The notes below the pieces were generated by a model. That model worked only from the letters and a program-made list of their open reading frames with translations. It searched no databases and had not been told where the DNA came from. Below are positions 45,941-59,592 of a DNA stretch of 60,906 nucleotides, piece by piece. The stretch spans positions 1 to 60,906 of the forward strand of contig NW_026252174.1 in NCBI RefSeq assembly GCF_025399195.1, in the 5' to 3' direction. Origin of the DNA: Umbelopsis ramanniana AG. Its lineage: Eukaryota > Mucoromycota > Umbelopsidomycetes > Umbelopsidales > Umbelopsidaceae. A program made the translations under genes and the position numbers. Numbering within the stretch: the stretch's first letter is position 1; each line of letters begins with the position of its first letter.

Positions 45941-47185
45941 AACGCCAATAAGAAAAAATGAAAAAGTGAAGAGAAAATGGTGTCAAGGCGGACCATGAGG
46001 ATTTTTTATACTTTTGTAGCTGAGATTTTTTTTTCGGTCGAGTCGGAAGCTAAAATGTCTGAGCGATTTGTCACCATGAGCCATGACACCCAAACTGACT
46101 GTTCCATCGAAACTCTATAATAGGGCACGCGGCCATCTAGGGAAGTGTGTTTCGGTTTGTAAATAGCACGCAGATCACTATGATTTTAAGATTGTGGAAG
46201 ACGCCGATGGGCTCCGCTTTGGCGAGGCCGAAGTCTCGGTCACCCCGCTTTCAGGTTTCAAACCGCAGTAACTTGGATCCGACAGGCGGACAAATTGCTC
46301 TCAAATTCGGCTATAGCGTTGATCATAGATCCACTCATTCCACCATGGCTGTATATCACGCATTCTGGCGATACTAGAGGACCGGACGGTAGGCAAACCT
46401 CAATCCGCTCCGCCCACGTTTTACAAAAAAACATGATCTACCTTCCATGCGTACCATGTCTGCCATGTGTCCCGACGAGCCTAGGCCGTCGCATAAGCTT
46501 TACTGGCGACATTATAGGGTTCAGCCAGTGTATAAGCCTAGAGTGAAGTATTTGCCTGAAAGACTTGAGGATCGACCATGTCAGTGAATAAGTCATACTC
46601 ATGGCCGAACTTGTAGGTAGCCCGAATGGCTCATAGATCGCTATTTCTCGCAGTGCGGACACTCTTGCTCTTTGAAAGTCGGAGAACCGTCTCGTTTAAC
46701 GACTAAATTAGAAAAAAAAAAAAAGTCTACTTTGTTCAAATTTTGGTACAACTTTGGTATAAATATACCTCTTGTCGCGAAAAAGACTGAATTTAGCACT
46801 GTCGCCGGAGCTACCCAGCGAACTAAAAGTAGAAGAAAAAAAAATTACATTTGATACTTCAAACATTTAGGGCATAAACCAACGTCGCCATTCCTAAACA
46901 TTGACTAATTGCATTCTTGTCATTGTGCTTCAAGATGGCAGGCACACCAAGGGATATCCCTATAGTGTTGATGGGCACGACCAAAATGAGATTTCAGTTG
47001 TTGATATCACGAAAATTTATAATGGATGTGGGAAATACTAAACTAAAACTAAACTAAAGAAAAAGTATGAAACAAGTATATAAAACAATATATAGAGTGA
47101 TCGTTGAATCCGATCTTCAAAAATTACAATGACAGTATTTACGGGTATAATCGCAACCGTATTAGACCAATGACTTTTAGGACAG
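45941..47185. other. 1.2-kb spacer, no gene seen
   Basis: Upstream region of the MFS gene and the 3' flank of the 255-residue gene. Only short frames without domains; no tRNA or repeat noticed. Confidence 0.4.
46002..46012 (-). promoter_or_regulatory. candidate TATA box of the MFS gene
   Basis: Read on the minus strand the site is GTATAAAAAAT, about 62 bp before the ATG at 45940. Confidence 0.45.
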
Positions 47186-48114
47186 TCACTGGATGCGATT
47201 ATCGAAAATCCAATGAGAATTTACAATAGAAACCAAAACAACGGTATTACACAATAGCTCTCGTGGCATCTTGTACCATAGCTTTCGTACAATGTTGGCC
47301 GCTGCTCCTACAATGGGTAGAGAAATATATGAGTATATTTTTTTTTGGGGGGGGGATGATGGTCCACGTGGGAAGAGCTTTTGGCTACAAAGAATACGTA
47401 CCTGATGGAGTCCAAATATGCAAAATCTGTCTCTCAATGGGCTCATTGGCCAAGGTCTGGTTCGAGTAGAAAACACCACGTAGTTTTTTCGTTAATAAGC
47501 GTTTCGCATCCTCGGGTCTGAATTTTCGTTGATAGGCCATGGCTCGTGTGACAGAAACGGCAATCCGCTTAGCGGGTTGACCATTCATAGCGGGTATAAT
47601 ACAAGAATAATCAGTGATGGGGGTATTAGAGGTGGAGTAGACCAATTCCATTTCGGTCTTGGACATCTTGGCTCCAAGGAGTCGTTGCATAAGCTCCATT
47701 GACATGACTTCACTCAAGATACTGGTACCTCCTGCATTGGGGGTGGCCAGCATTCGTCTGGCGTCACGACCAAGCTGGACATAATTGAACTCTTGCTGCA
47801 TATCAACGTTATGAAGGAAAAACGCCGGAGTCTCACGATAATGCGACAAGTGGCCATACATGCCGGCTATGGTGTTGGCCGATGTCCAAATGGTCATATC
47901 TCTATAACGCAAAGTCAGGTAGTCTGACATCATGGCTTTCACATTCCTGATTACTGCCACTTTGTTGGCGGTTGAAGTAGTAATGGCCACAGTTGGATAG
48001 TTGAATAATATACTTGTGGCCTCCAAGATAGTCATGATCGACTTCATCAAAGTACTCTTCCATGTTAGCGTGGTTGGATAGATGTGTGGAAAGGCTGTAG
48101 GTAAAGCTCGACAT
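47186..48114 (-). CDS. 255-residue protein, nuclease-like motif layout
   Basis: Exons 48014-48114, 47402-47946 and 47186-47307. The ATG at 48114 gives MSSFTYSLSTHLSNHANMEEYFDEVDHDYLGGHK, joined in phase through GTATAT...TCAG to NVKAMMSDYLTLRYRDMTIW. An alternative without that intron would extend the frame far upstream into low-quality sequence. The body has MSMELMQRLLGA, KTEMELVY, ITDYSCIIP, RIAVSVTRAMAY, FRPEDAKRLLTKKLRGV, RQILHIWTPSG and NTVVLVSIVNSHWIF. The order E...TDY...VSVTRA resembles the E/D/(D/E)xK core of restriction-endonuclease-like folds, though the K position is not obvious. I have the impression of a fungal-wide uncharacterised family but cannot name it. There is no signal peptide or membrane helix. 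Confidence 0.65.
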
Positions 48115-48900
48115 GGTAGAAGGGTATAAGGAGCGATGTGAGAGGTTGATCTGGCGATGGCTCGTTTGGAGGATGGTTTAAATAGATATTTCAACATGGG
48201 GAGGTACAACGAGTAAGATGAAAGAACTGAGCAAGCTATGGGGACCTGCTGACCTGTTGAAATGTAATTCCGACGACGCTGAAGCCAATGGCATGTCGCG
48301 ATAGAGGGGGTATGACGAGAAAGCCATGACTGACTGTTACAATGCAAAGCAAAGCAACCGTAAGACTGCGCCACATGCTGCGCATAGCTATGGCCCTGAA
48401 CATCTAAGCGTAGGTGAGAGTGCCAAGACGTAGGTGTATGGTCTGGTTGCTTGCAGGCACGTAGAGTCGTCATTGCCAACAGGCAGAAATACAACTACGC
48501 TATGATTTCATTGTCTAAATTTAGGCGGCGTGGCTGGCTGACGATCATCGCACTGACAGATCAAGCCTGAGCGCTCGAGTTGCTTCTGCCGCAGTCAGTG
48601 CAACCATTAGCACCTCGAAATACCGCGTGCCATTGGAATATCCAAGCACTCTAGTGATAAAGCAATGCAGTTTATTATGATTATACATATATTTTAAAGA
48701 TTTTTGTAGCATAGGGTAAGGCGAACGAATGTGGTGACAATTTCATGTTCTATAATAGACGGAGGCCCCCTGTTAACATATTGCTTTTGTATAGCAGCCA
48801 TAGTTGTAATTCAGATGAGAAATTATAAAAAGAAATCTACGAGTCCCTGTGTTTGAGCTTGATGACCAGCATAACTCAATCAAAATGTATACTTTGATCA
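48115..48900. other. spacer upstream of the 255-residue gene
   Basis: A minus-strand frame continues open from the gene to about 48494, but its translation is Ser/Thr/His/Tyr-rich without pattern, so I regard it as 5' leader and promoter. No other gene seen. Confidence 0.45.
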
Positions 48901-51900
48901 TCACCGAAGTAGCTCATTGTTTTCGATGATGTTTTGAATATTAGCCAGCATGTCCTTGTAACGAAATTTGATCATCTAAGAAAGAAACCGCGTCAGTCAG
49001 TCTCACCCATGGAGGTATATCACCCATGTCCTATGCCTTACCTCAGCTAGCTCAATGTAGCGATAGTACGCCATGCCACTTCCCGAATGACACTCAACAT
49101 GCCTTGGGAGGACATAAGTGGCAACACTGGAACAAAATATGAAACGCATTAGTTTTCGTCTGCATGAACACACTCTTCTTCTAGACCGCATTAACTTACA
49201 TCATAGCCTGCATTCCATGGATATATGCGTCCTCGTATTCCCCCTCAAGTTGTAATTTCCGCATATTCACAAACAAGTCGGTGGCAAATGAAATCAGATC
49301 TTGAAATGACATGTATTTCACAAAGTCCATGTTACTTTGCGCGTATCGACGTAATCGCTCTATAGTGGGTCCAACTTTGGGCATCTGAGCGCTTCTATCC
49401 GGTTCATGTGACACAGGCGGTTGCCTTGGACTAGGAGCTGCCTTGGAAGAGTTTAATATTGATGCCGGCGATGTAGAATAGATGCCTTCGCCACCCGTAT
49501 TGGAGGGGGAACGAACACTATTTGTATTGCGAAACGTATGGTCTGGGTGGGGTATTGGAAGCGGTTTGGAAGCAATGCTTGTTCTGTGGTCTAGGAAGTT
49601 GTTGTTGGAGGCAACGCTGGTTCTGTGCTCTTGTGAGTTGTTTGATACAATGCTTGGTCTATGGTCTTGCGTATTGTTGCTGGAGGCCATACTATATCTG
49701 TGTTCCTGTGAGCTGTTTGATGCAATACTCGATCGATGATCATGCAGACTGCCGGATGCAACACTTGATCGGTGGTCTCCAAATGAGTCAAGATGATCAG
49801 GTACAGAGGCACCCATAAGATTGGGTGGTACTTCTGAATCCGAGATGTTATCATCGTCTGAAATGGAATTTCGCGTTTCAACAACGACAGGCTTAGGTGG
49901 TGGTGGTGGTTCGGTTGGCAGATGCGTGCGAGAGCCATGATTTGCACTTCTTGACACATCACCCTTCTTGCCAACAAGAGATCCGAACGGAGTGTAGTGA
50001 GATGTATGTGATGTGTAAGATTGCTGTGTTTTCGATTCCTTTCGCCTAGGAGGTTGCGGTACAGTAGATGTAACCACTTTATTTGTGCTGCCGTCGACTT
50101 TGATGGTCTTTTTACCGCCTTTGAAGCCGCCAAAAAACGACTTGCTAGCTTTGGCAAGGGTTCCAGCCGAAGTGGATGCATGCGATACAGAACTTATAAT
50201 AGTTCCTTTTGACGAGGTTGACGATGCTATGGATGGAGACGTTGGTACCTGAGTGTCCGACACCCTAGTGTCAGGTACCTCAGGCTTCTGCATCGTTGTT
50301 TGTTCTCTCATGTCATTTACAGGACTATCAAGCTCATCGGGCTTGTAGAAAACATTGCTTGCGTCCTGTAAGCTCAGCGTAATGGATTCTACAGGTTCTA
50401 GTACATGGGTAACCACCGAGTCTGATCTTGCAACGTACGGACGGTTAACATCAGTCTGCGAGCCTTGGATCTCACGCATCTCTGGGGCATGCGTTTCGTC
50501 ATTCGTTCTCTGCAGCAGCATTTGAGGAGGAATATCTAATGGAAAGATGTCAGATGAGGGACTCATCGGAGATCCCTCAGGAGACTGTTCATGGTGAATT
50601 CCATTATACTGCGATGAGCGTGAGATAGAATTGTGAGCGCTTCGGGAAGGGGTAGGCTCATCGGGGGGCGCATATCCATTATGAAAACCAACGGTCGGGT
50701 AGGATGTTACATGAGGACTAGGTAACGGTGATGGTTGAGAGTTGGAATAGTTGCTAGGCTGGGGAATGTCGTCCTCGTCCTCATCGCTACTAATATCCGA
50801 GTCTCGAGCATACCTACGCCGACTTGTCATTCTATTGAATTTCTTTAAATTCTGTTGTTCAAGTTGGTTGTTGATTTCATCCACCATCTCGGTCATTGTT
50901 TTTGATGCTGCGTAACTTGACCGAATTGATCCGTTATGAGCTCGACCCGTGATAGTAGATGCACGGCTAGGGCCATCATACGTGTTTGTTTGTTGTGTAT
51001 GCTCCCTTGCCACCGAAGAACCAAGCATATTATATGCATCAGTCAATATAATATCGTCATTGGACATAAGGGGTTCAGACAATGATAAGGAGCTGTTTAT
51101 AGGGTGCAACATTTGTTCTTGTCCACCCATGGAAGCCGTATCATAGGTCATAGCACTGCTTGTGGAAACATGCCCTGTAGTCGACTCTGAGTGCACAGAC
51201 ATATTATCTTGGTTGGTGTTATGGAAGTGTGAAATGCTGTCGGTTGATAAAAATGAGCGGTGATCGTTGTCTAAGCCGATCACTGTAGATAGTACAGGAG
51301 AGGCTGGTGGCGTTATCCTATCAGTGGACTTCAAGGTCGGTGAACCACCTTGTAAAATGGCGGTTTCACGAGCTATCACGACAGGTACAGTGGACCTCAT
51401 AAACCCAGCGAAATTATCCAAAATTTTCTGCAAAATACAGTGTTAGCTAGAGCTTGGCGAATAGGAATAGCATAGAAGGGTCTGTTACTTTTCTGAGTAA
51501 ATCATCTGCACTTTGCTCAGACACAGCCATGTGTGGGTGATTGGGGTGTACGGGTATAATGTTATAGGAAATTCTGCCCGAACGTCGCCGCCGTTAGTAC
51601 CGAGTGGAGTTGCGGAACGGAGTAGGTTATATATTTTACGTTGATTACCTGGAAGCTATAAGAAACTTAATGTACGCGGCGTCTGAATCGTCTCTGAGAA
51701 TCGCTTCATCAAACTGATAGAGGCATCGAATACATGTTAATATGAAAGTGGGTTTGATATCGTCGGATCTGTGAGAGCTTACATCGCGCAAATATTCATG
51801 TCCAAGCTTTATCCACTCGCTGATAGACTTCGTTTGAACTTCGTCCAACTCGACGTTTGCTTGCCGTTGCAGAAACTGCCTCAAGTTGGTGTCTTGAGGC

Positions 51901-51941
51901 AACGACTCTGAGCTAGCGTTCGGTAGCTGTAGTTGAACCAT
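48901..51941 (-). CDS. 898-residue protein with helical ends and DHRxSxAS repeats
   Basis: Exons 51783-51941, 51649-51713, 51489-51573, 49200-51427, 49042-49126 and 48901-48975. The N-terminal domain (about 1-120: ISEWIKLGHEYLRD, FDEAILRDDSDAAYIKFLIASR, YNIIPVHPNHP) resembles the helical dimerisation/MIT-like domain found at the start of USP8 and AMSH-type proteins; this is a weak, by-eye match. Residues about 130-760 are Ser/Thr/Pro-rich and disordered, with a tandem of six or seven 13-14 residue units of the form DHRSSVASxxS (encoded about 49550-49780). The C-terminal part (RLRRYAQSNMDFVKYM, FVNMRKLQLEGEYEDAYIHG, MAYYRYIELAE, MIKFRYKDMLANIQNIIENN) is a second helical domain. All six exons close in frame. 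A role in ubiquitin-linked endosomal traffic is only a possibility. Confidence 0.72.
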
Positions 51942-52822
51942 ATCAAATAAGTTGGCCAAACGATGGGTTTGGTGATGAGGTTGTTATATCAAAAGGGTCA
52001 CTATGGAAAAAGAGGAAGAAAAAATACAAGGAAAGTAAGCTTTGCTGCGACGTTTATATTCAGTTTGCTTGTGACCTCGTCAACCCCCACTAAACGCTTC
52101 AGTACCTGTGTAACCCTCTCAGTGTGACTTGACTGATAGAAAAGGAATACCAAAAACAAAGCCTCCACTATGTTCATTTAGACCACCACCATGGAAATAA
52201 TCTTGATCCACTGGCTATTGGAATGAAGTATGAGGTTTATTACTTGGTGTTGGAGCTTCACTTGGGCTGGGTGGACTGGAAAGATCAAAAATAGATCATG
52301 ATCAGATAGCGCATCGATGTGTCATACCATCCCTCGCTACAGAGGTACGCAAAACAGTGTGTTCAGCTTGAAGTCAAGTTTTAAAAAGACAGTTCTCGGC
52401 AGACTACGGCACTTCCACATTGCGCACAGCAAACAGGTTGGCTGCCTTTGACGTCTCACCTTTTATGGCAGTGCCAAGCCTGGTGGCACGGATCAACAGA
52501 ACGAGAGAAGCTCTCAGCATTTGCTCATGATAATTTATCCGATGAAAGGGTTGGGATGCTGCGTGGTGCGCAGCAACATGGAAAATGAAAACGTGCTATG
52601 GAATTAAGCATTGCTCATAACTCTGACCCCTTAGCATTATCTTTCAAGGAGGGGGGTTCTACTTACAACCTTGAATGTGTGCATGGCTGGCATGTTTTGC
52701 TCATAAAAATAACATACTGGCTGGCTGGGGGTTGTACAAAGCTCCAGGGCAGGTCAAAGGCAGGGCGGGCAAATTTGGCACCCGCTTGCCAAGTCGCTTA
52801 CAACTTTACAACTCTCTCATCA
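51942..52822. other. divergent promoter region, 898-residue gene and coronin
   Basis: About 880 bp between two genes pointing apart. Two short overlapping + frames near 52600-52920 have no domain and overlap the coronin start. No gene seen. Confidence 0.5.
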
Positions 52823-55097
<2,275 letters not shown>

Positions 55098-55305
55098 ATT
55101 ATAGTATAGTTTTTGCGGTTTTCGAATTGAGATGTGTGATTTTTTTTCTCAAGAAAAATAAAATATCGTTTGGTTCAAATGACAAATGTGAAGTTTATTG
55201 TACAAAGCGGGGGGATGGTATACTTGACATGAAGAGCCACATGTAAAAAAGTCAATTATGGCCGCCGGCCCATTCGTTGATCCGTGCGTGAAAGAAACCA
55301 GTTGA

Positions 55306-56614
55306 TCAAAACTGGCTACACTTGTAGTGGTCGTCCGTGTTCCAATATTGCATCATGTTGATGACGCCTAGGTAATGAACAACAGCAGCAATCACCACAC
55401 AAAAGTGGAATAATTGATGACTTGCGCACCAAATATTGAATTTGCCTGGCCAAAAGCATTCGGGTATTCTAAAGCCATAAATCAACACGCCGACAATGTA
55501 CGTCGCGCCCATACCCAGTAGATAGCCCAACGACATTGTCTCGAACGATAAGGGTAATTTGTAGATAGTGCCGGCATGAATGACGGGTATCAAACCAAAC
55601 AAGCCAAGAGCCAAAAAACAGCCAGCTCGAAGCCAGCGGTAGTGTGGAGTGCGGAACGTTTTCATCAAAGTGACAGCGATCTACAGCATGACATATAAAA
55701 AAAAAGTTTAGGGAGACATATTCAAGTTCAAAATACCATAACATTGTAAACCTTACCGTTGCAGCTCCAATCACGGTAATAGCGGATATGTAGCCGATCA
55801 TAATTGTTCTCTGACAGTAAAACCCATAATAGATAGTGGGGTAATACGATCCACTAAACAATGTGCAATAGAATGAGTGGGACATGTCGCCGTCAACGAA
55901 CCTCCTCTATGATGAACTTACAGAGTCAGGGTAACGATCCCTAGATAATCGGCTCTAACCCAAGACATGCATACCTAATAGGGAGCAGTAATTTTTTTTT
56001 GTTTAGTCTCCAACGCCGTTATGAGATGAAGGGATATGGAAGGGGGTGACTAACCGTTTCGCTATGGGCAATGAAGCAATGAAAGCTTGAACTCATGCTC
56101 ATGCACACCATGGCACCAAGAATGAAGATGTAAAATACAGCTATATCGGCCGATCCAAGTACCGGTCTCAGAGGGGCTAAGAAGACGAACCAAGAAAAAA
56201 TGCCAATGATGATGAAGAGGATCACACCCAGCAAATGGGACCAGATGTTGACTGCGAAAGCCAATAAAAAAAGTCAGTTTGAGACAAAATGCCAATGCTG
56301 GTGGAAAATTGATCCAATGTGGTCTTACCGGACTCGTTATGTTGGTAAAAAAGACTTTTCAGGCAGTGCTTATAGGAAAAGAGTGGTGGTCGATAGGCAT
56401 CGGTAATAAGGGCATTGTCCTGCATCCATACCGGTACTTTTTCAAACGCTACAGTGCGTTGCTGAGGAAATTTGTCGTCTTGTGCAATTTCTATGTGTAC
56501 CTCAGTTACATGTTGGTCATTGGCAATGGTTTCAGTTGATTCATCCCAAGCCATCAGCGATGCATCTTTGGAACCTTTATCCACATTGTCGTATTCTATG
56601 GGTGATGTGGTCAT
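55306..56614 (-). CDS. PAQR/Izh-family (AdipoR-like) seven-helix membrane protein
   Basis: Exons 56329-56614, 56055-56251, 55922-55974, 55757-55853 and 55306-55680, giving 335 residues. A polar N-terminal tail of about 75 residues leads to [31 protein letters not shown], the family entry motif (intron within it). Next come SMSSSFHCFIAHSE (first zinc histidine), ADYLGIVTLTLGS, YYGFYCQR, and near the end HQLFHFCVVIAAVVHYLG (two further zinc histidines). These motifs define PAQR/haemolysin III-like proteins: yeast Izh1-4 and animal adiponectin receptors, with probable zinc-dependent ceramidase-like activity. Seven membrane segments can be traced. The gene converges on coronin with a 208-bp gap and is divergent to the homeobox gene. 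Confidence 0.92.
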
Positions 56615-57471
56615 TTAATACATGGGAAGGGGGGAGAAAAGACGTGTGGTTCAGTTGGGTAGTGGAATAAAGGATACTGTGGTCGGAGAAGTAGAACAAA
56701 GTGGTAATTCATTGGTTTTGGAGGTCATCGTGACTGCTTCATTCTGTGCCGGTGTCCGGCTGGCTGGAGGATCGTCAACATGGCCGGTGTGTCTGGAGAT
56801 AGCGGGCGGGGTTGAAGCAACGAGTTAAGTGGTAAGAAAAAACATTTTTAAAAAATGATCTTCCAGTAGAGATCCATGATCGTTCAACACACTGGCTAGA
56901 TCACTCGATCTCATCTTTACACAAGCTAAGTTGATCTAGATCATACTTTATGAGCGTTACATGTGCACACAGGCAAAATCAAGGGTTCAGGGTTTTGACA
57001 CTTGCTGCTGAACCAAATTGGGGCCCTAATCACACATTTGTGTAACGTGTGGGATGCTCTCGTAAGCAAATGGCTCAGGTGACAACATTCTACTGTGGGT
57101 ATCGATGGGAAAACCCTGTCCAGCTTATCGTCACAACCAAAGCAAGTCGCCTACCAACCACCTTACACGCCTGTGGATAGAAGGGTATGTGATTTTTATG
57201 TGAGCAAGCGTACTCCGTTGCGCTAAGGCAGTGCGCGTGGTGGCTCTGGTCTGCCATTCACAAGCTCGCTAACACTAAACGGTGTCCCGCAGTGGGAATT
57301 TCCGTTTTTGGGGAGATTGGACATTTACAGTATCCGGCGTATTTCATTTTGTATGTCTTCAGCGTCTTTCTTCAAATTACCTACACTAATTTTCTCTCCT
57401 CTCTCTCTCTCTCTCTCTTCTTTTTCTCTTGCCACCCTTTGCGTTTTCTGCCTTGATTCAACTTCGATCTT
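56615..57471. other. divergent promoter region, PAQR and homeobox genes
   Basis: No gene seen. A (CT)n run at about 57392-57418 lies just upstream of the homeobox start, in the likely 5' leader. Confidence 0.5.
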
Positions 57472-58233
57472 ATGGACTCACAGGTAAAAATTTCCACCTG
57501 CGACGGCATTTTGTTTCAACCCCCCCCCCACCCACCCAGAAACTGTCAAAAAAGAAAACATGGCTGCGGGGTCCAGGCAGCTTTCATTCAATTTGTTTCG
57601 CCACTCACTCACCCACTCACATTATTTAGACACGCGTGTTCTCACCTATCATCCTGTTTCATGAAAATGATGCTATTTTACAAGATGACCTATCCGTGAT
57701 CCAGCCCCACAAAGATAGAGTGCATCATATGTTAGAGTGCAACGAAAAATACTGGAGACACATCAAACAGACGAATCCAGCAGGTTAGGCCCATTTTTCC
57801 TTTTGCGTGAAATTGTCAGTCCAGTCTGGCCCTCCAGTACTAACACCGCAGCAATCCCCTTTTTCGAACAAAAAACCCTAAATTAGAGTCAAGCTCTTCA
57901 TCCTCTTCATCCGACACGAGCTCCCCTTCACCTTCTACTTCGGATGACCTTCAAGCCCACAAACGTCGGCGCGGCAATTTACCAAAGCCCGTCATCACGT
58001 TACTGCGAACTTGGCTCATCAATAACAAACGACACCCTTATCCGAGCGAGGAAGTTAAACGACATTTGGCGCGACAAACCGGGCTGACCAAGAGTCAGAT
58101 TAGTAATTGGTTTATCAATGCACGAAGGCGTATTTTGAAAGAAATGATTGACGTGAGTCAAGATGGAAACCCTCTGGCGAAAGGACGACGGCTGCCTAGA
58201 GGAAAGCGAGCTACGAGCGTGGAGGACGAGTGA
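57472..58233 (+). CDS. small TALE-class homeobox transcription factor
   Basis: Exons 57472-57483, 57630-57783 and 57887-58233, giving 170 residues. The first exon is four codons (MDSQ). A Ser-rich linker precedes the homeodomain (about 75-135): RRRGNLPKPVITLLRTWLINN, KRHPYPSEEVKRHLARQTGL, and recognition helix QISNWFINARRR. The extra loop residues with the Pro-Tyr-Pro between helices 1 and 2, and isoleucine in WFINAR, mark the TALE class (compare Cup9/Tos8, mating bE/bW-like and Meis/PBC proteins). The basic tail (GRRLPRGKR) may be a nuclear-localisation signal. The N-terminal part (VHHMLECNEKYWRHI) is short and unassigned. The exons close in frame. A GTGAGT donor-like site after ILKEMID leaves room for an alternative 3' end. 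Confidence 0.85.
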
Positions 58234-59592
58234 TATGGTTGTTTCTTATGGCGACACTCTTTTTTTTTTTGTACATAATCTCATTATTTGTCTGCCCGTT
58301 GTATTTTTTTTTCTCACTTCAAAACATCACTCATCCTCTCCACTCACTCACACACACACATATTTTAAATACACTCTATATATTTATCTGTGAATTTTGT
58401 ACTGCATACTGGTGGTTCAAAATGCCAAACGGATGTGATAAGGTTTTTTTTCCATCCATGTCAGCAGGTTGGGGGGCATTTTATAAAAAATCTCGGCAGC
58501 ACATGGGAAAATCAGGAATAATCTGGGGGGTGGGTTAAGAAATGTCAGAGCTTTTTTGCTATCCGTGCACAGCAGCATGGACCTCCCCCAAAAAGTGATC
58601 GCCCTGTTGATGTCCAAAAGGAATACGTACACACAATAGCAAGATGAGCTTAGCTTAGGCATGATCAAAAAAGAAATGAGTTTATTCCAAATTTTACGGC
58701 CTTGATGGTCTAGTCATGGCGTGTTTTGCTATGCTGAATCCTACTGTCTCTCCCGTCCTGTTTCGCCGTGCGAAGAAGAGAGGGAGATAAGGAAGTCCTA
58801 AAGAAATGGAGTGTGGGTTTTACAAAAACTAACAAATATGCTGGAGAAAACCCATTTGGGAAATGTAGCGGCACGTTTATTGATGCTGTTTTGCAGCGAG
58901 ATAGCTTGATCGTCTGCGTAGGGAGTGGCCAACATGGCCCAAAAAAGCAAAACAAGACACCACCACCAAATTATGTGTACAAGTGCGGGGTAGTTCCAGG
59001 TAAAGATAAGTACCAGGCTATTTTTTTTTTTTATTATTTTTTCCCATGAGCAAGTCAATCAGTGTAAAGCTTGATAGAATTTGATAAAGAAGAAGGGAAA
59101 ACCGGCCGTGTTTTGCGGAGGACCAAATGAAGACCTTGCTTGCCTGGAACTTTCCGATTATCAGGACTTTTTTTTTTCTTATATCTTTTTGGGCTGATAA
59201 CGAAAGGCGACATTTTTTATTATTATTATTATCGATGTATGGAAAACATGATGCGCTCGGCGGCTTCGATAACAGGTGGTATGATCAGGATGGAATCGGG
59301 TCGGTTCGCATTTTACATTTGGCAGTGGAAATAAGTGATAGCATAAAAAAATTAAAAATGGGATGTAAAATAAAATAAAGCGGGGTGAGGCTCAAAGGAT
59401 TTCTCATCATTGTTTCTTGTCTCCCCCCAAAACCGTTATAAAATGGGCGCTTTAATAAATAAATTTGACCAACAAGATATGATATAAAAAGGTCCTTGGG
59501 GGTTGGGCCGAATTTTCTTTCTTCATCCGCAAAACATTACTGAAGCGTTTCTTTTTTCATTTGGTCTGCTTTTGTTCGTCTTTATATTTTAC
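58234..59592. other. 1.36-kb spacer, no gene seen
   Basis: Contains T-rich runs, a (CA)n-like stretch near 58348, and (TTA)n near 59217-59231. A 94-codon + frame at 58768-59049 has no domain and ends in homopolymer sequence. Confidence 0.45.
59481..59491 (+). promoter_or_regulatory. TATA box of the PP1 regulatory subunit gene
   Basis: GATATAAAAAG lies about 102 bp before the ATG at 59593. Confidence 0.5.

Noticed and set aside
48115-48494. N-terminal extension of the 255-residue protein
   Set aside because: The translation is patternless; an ATG at 48114 with an in-phase intron gives a better N terminus.
58768-59049. 93-residue plus-strand frame
   Set aside because: Low-complexity end in a T/A homopolymer and no recognisable motif.
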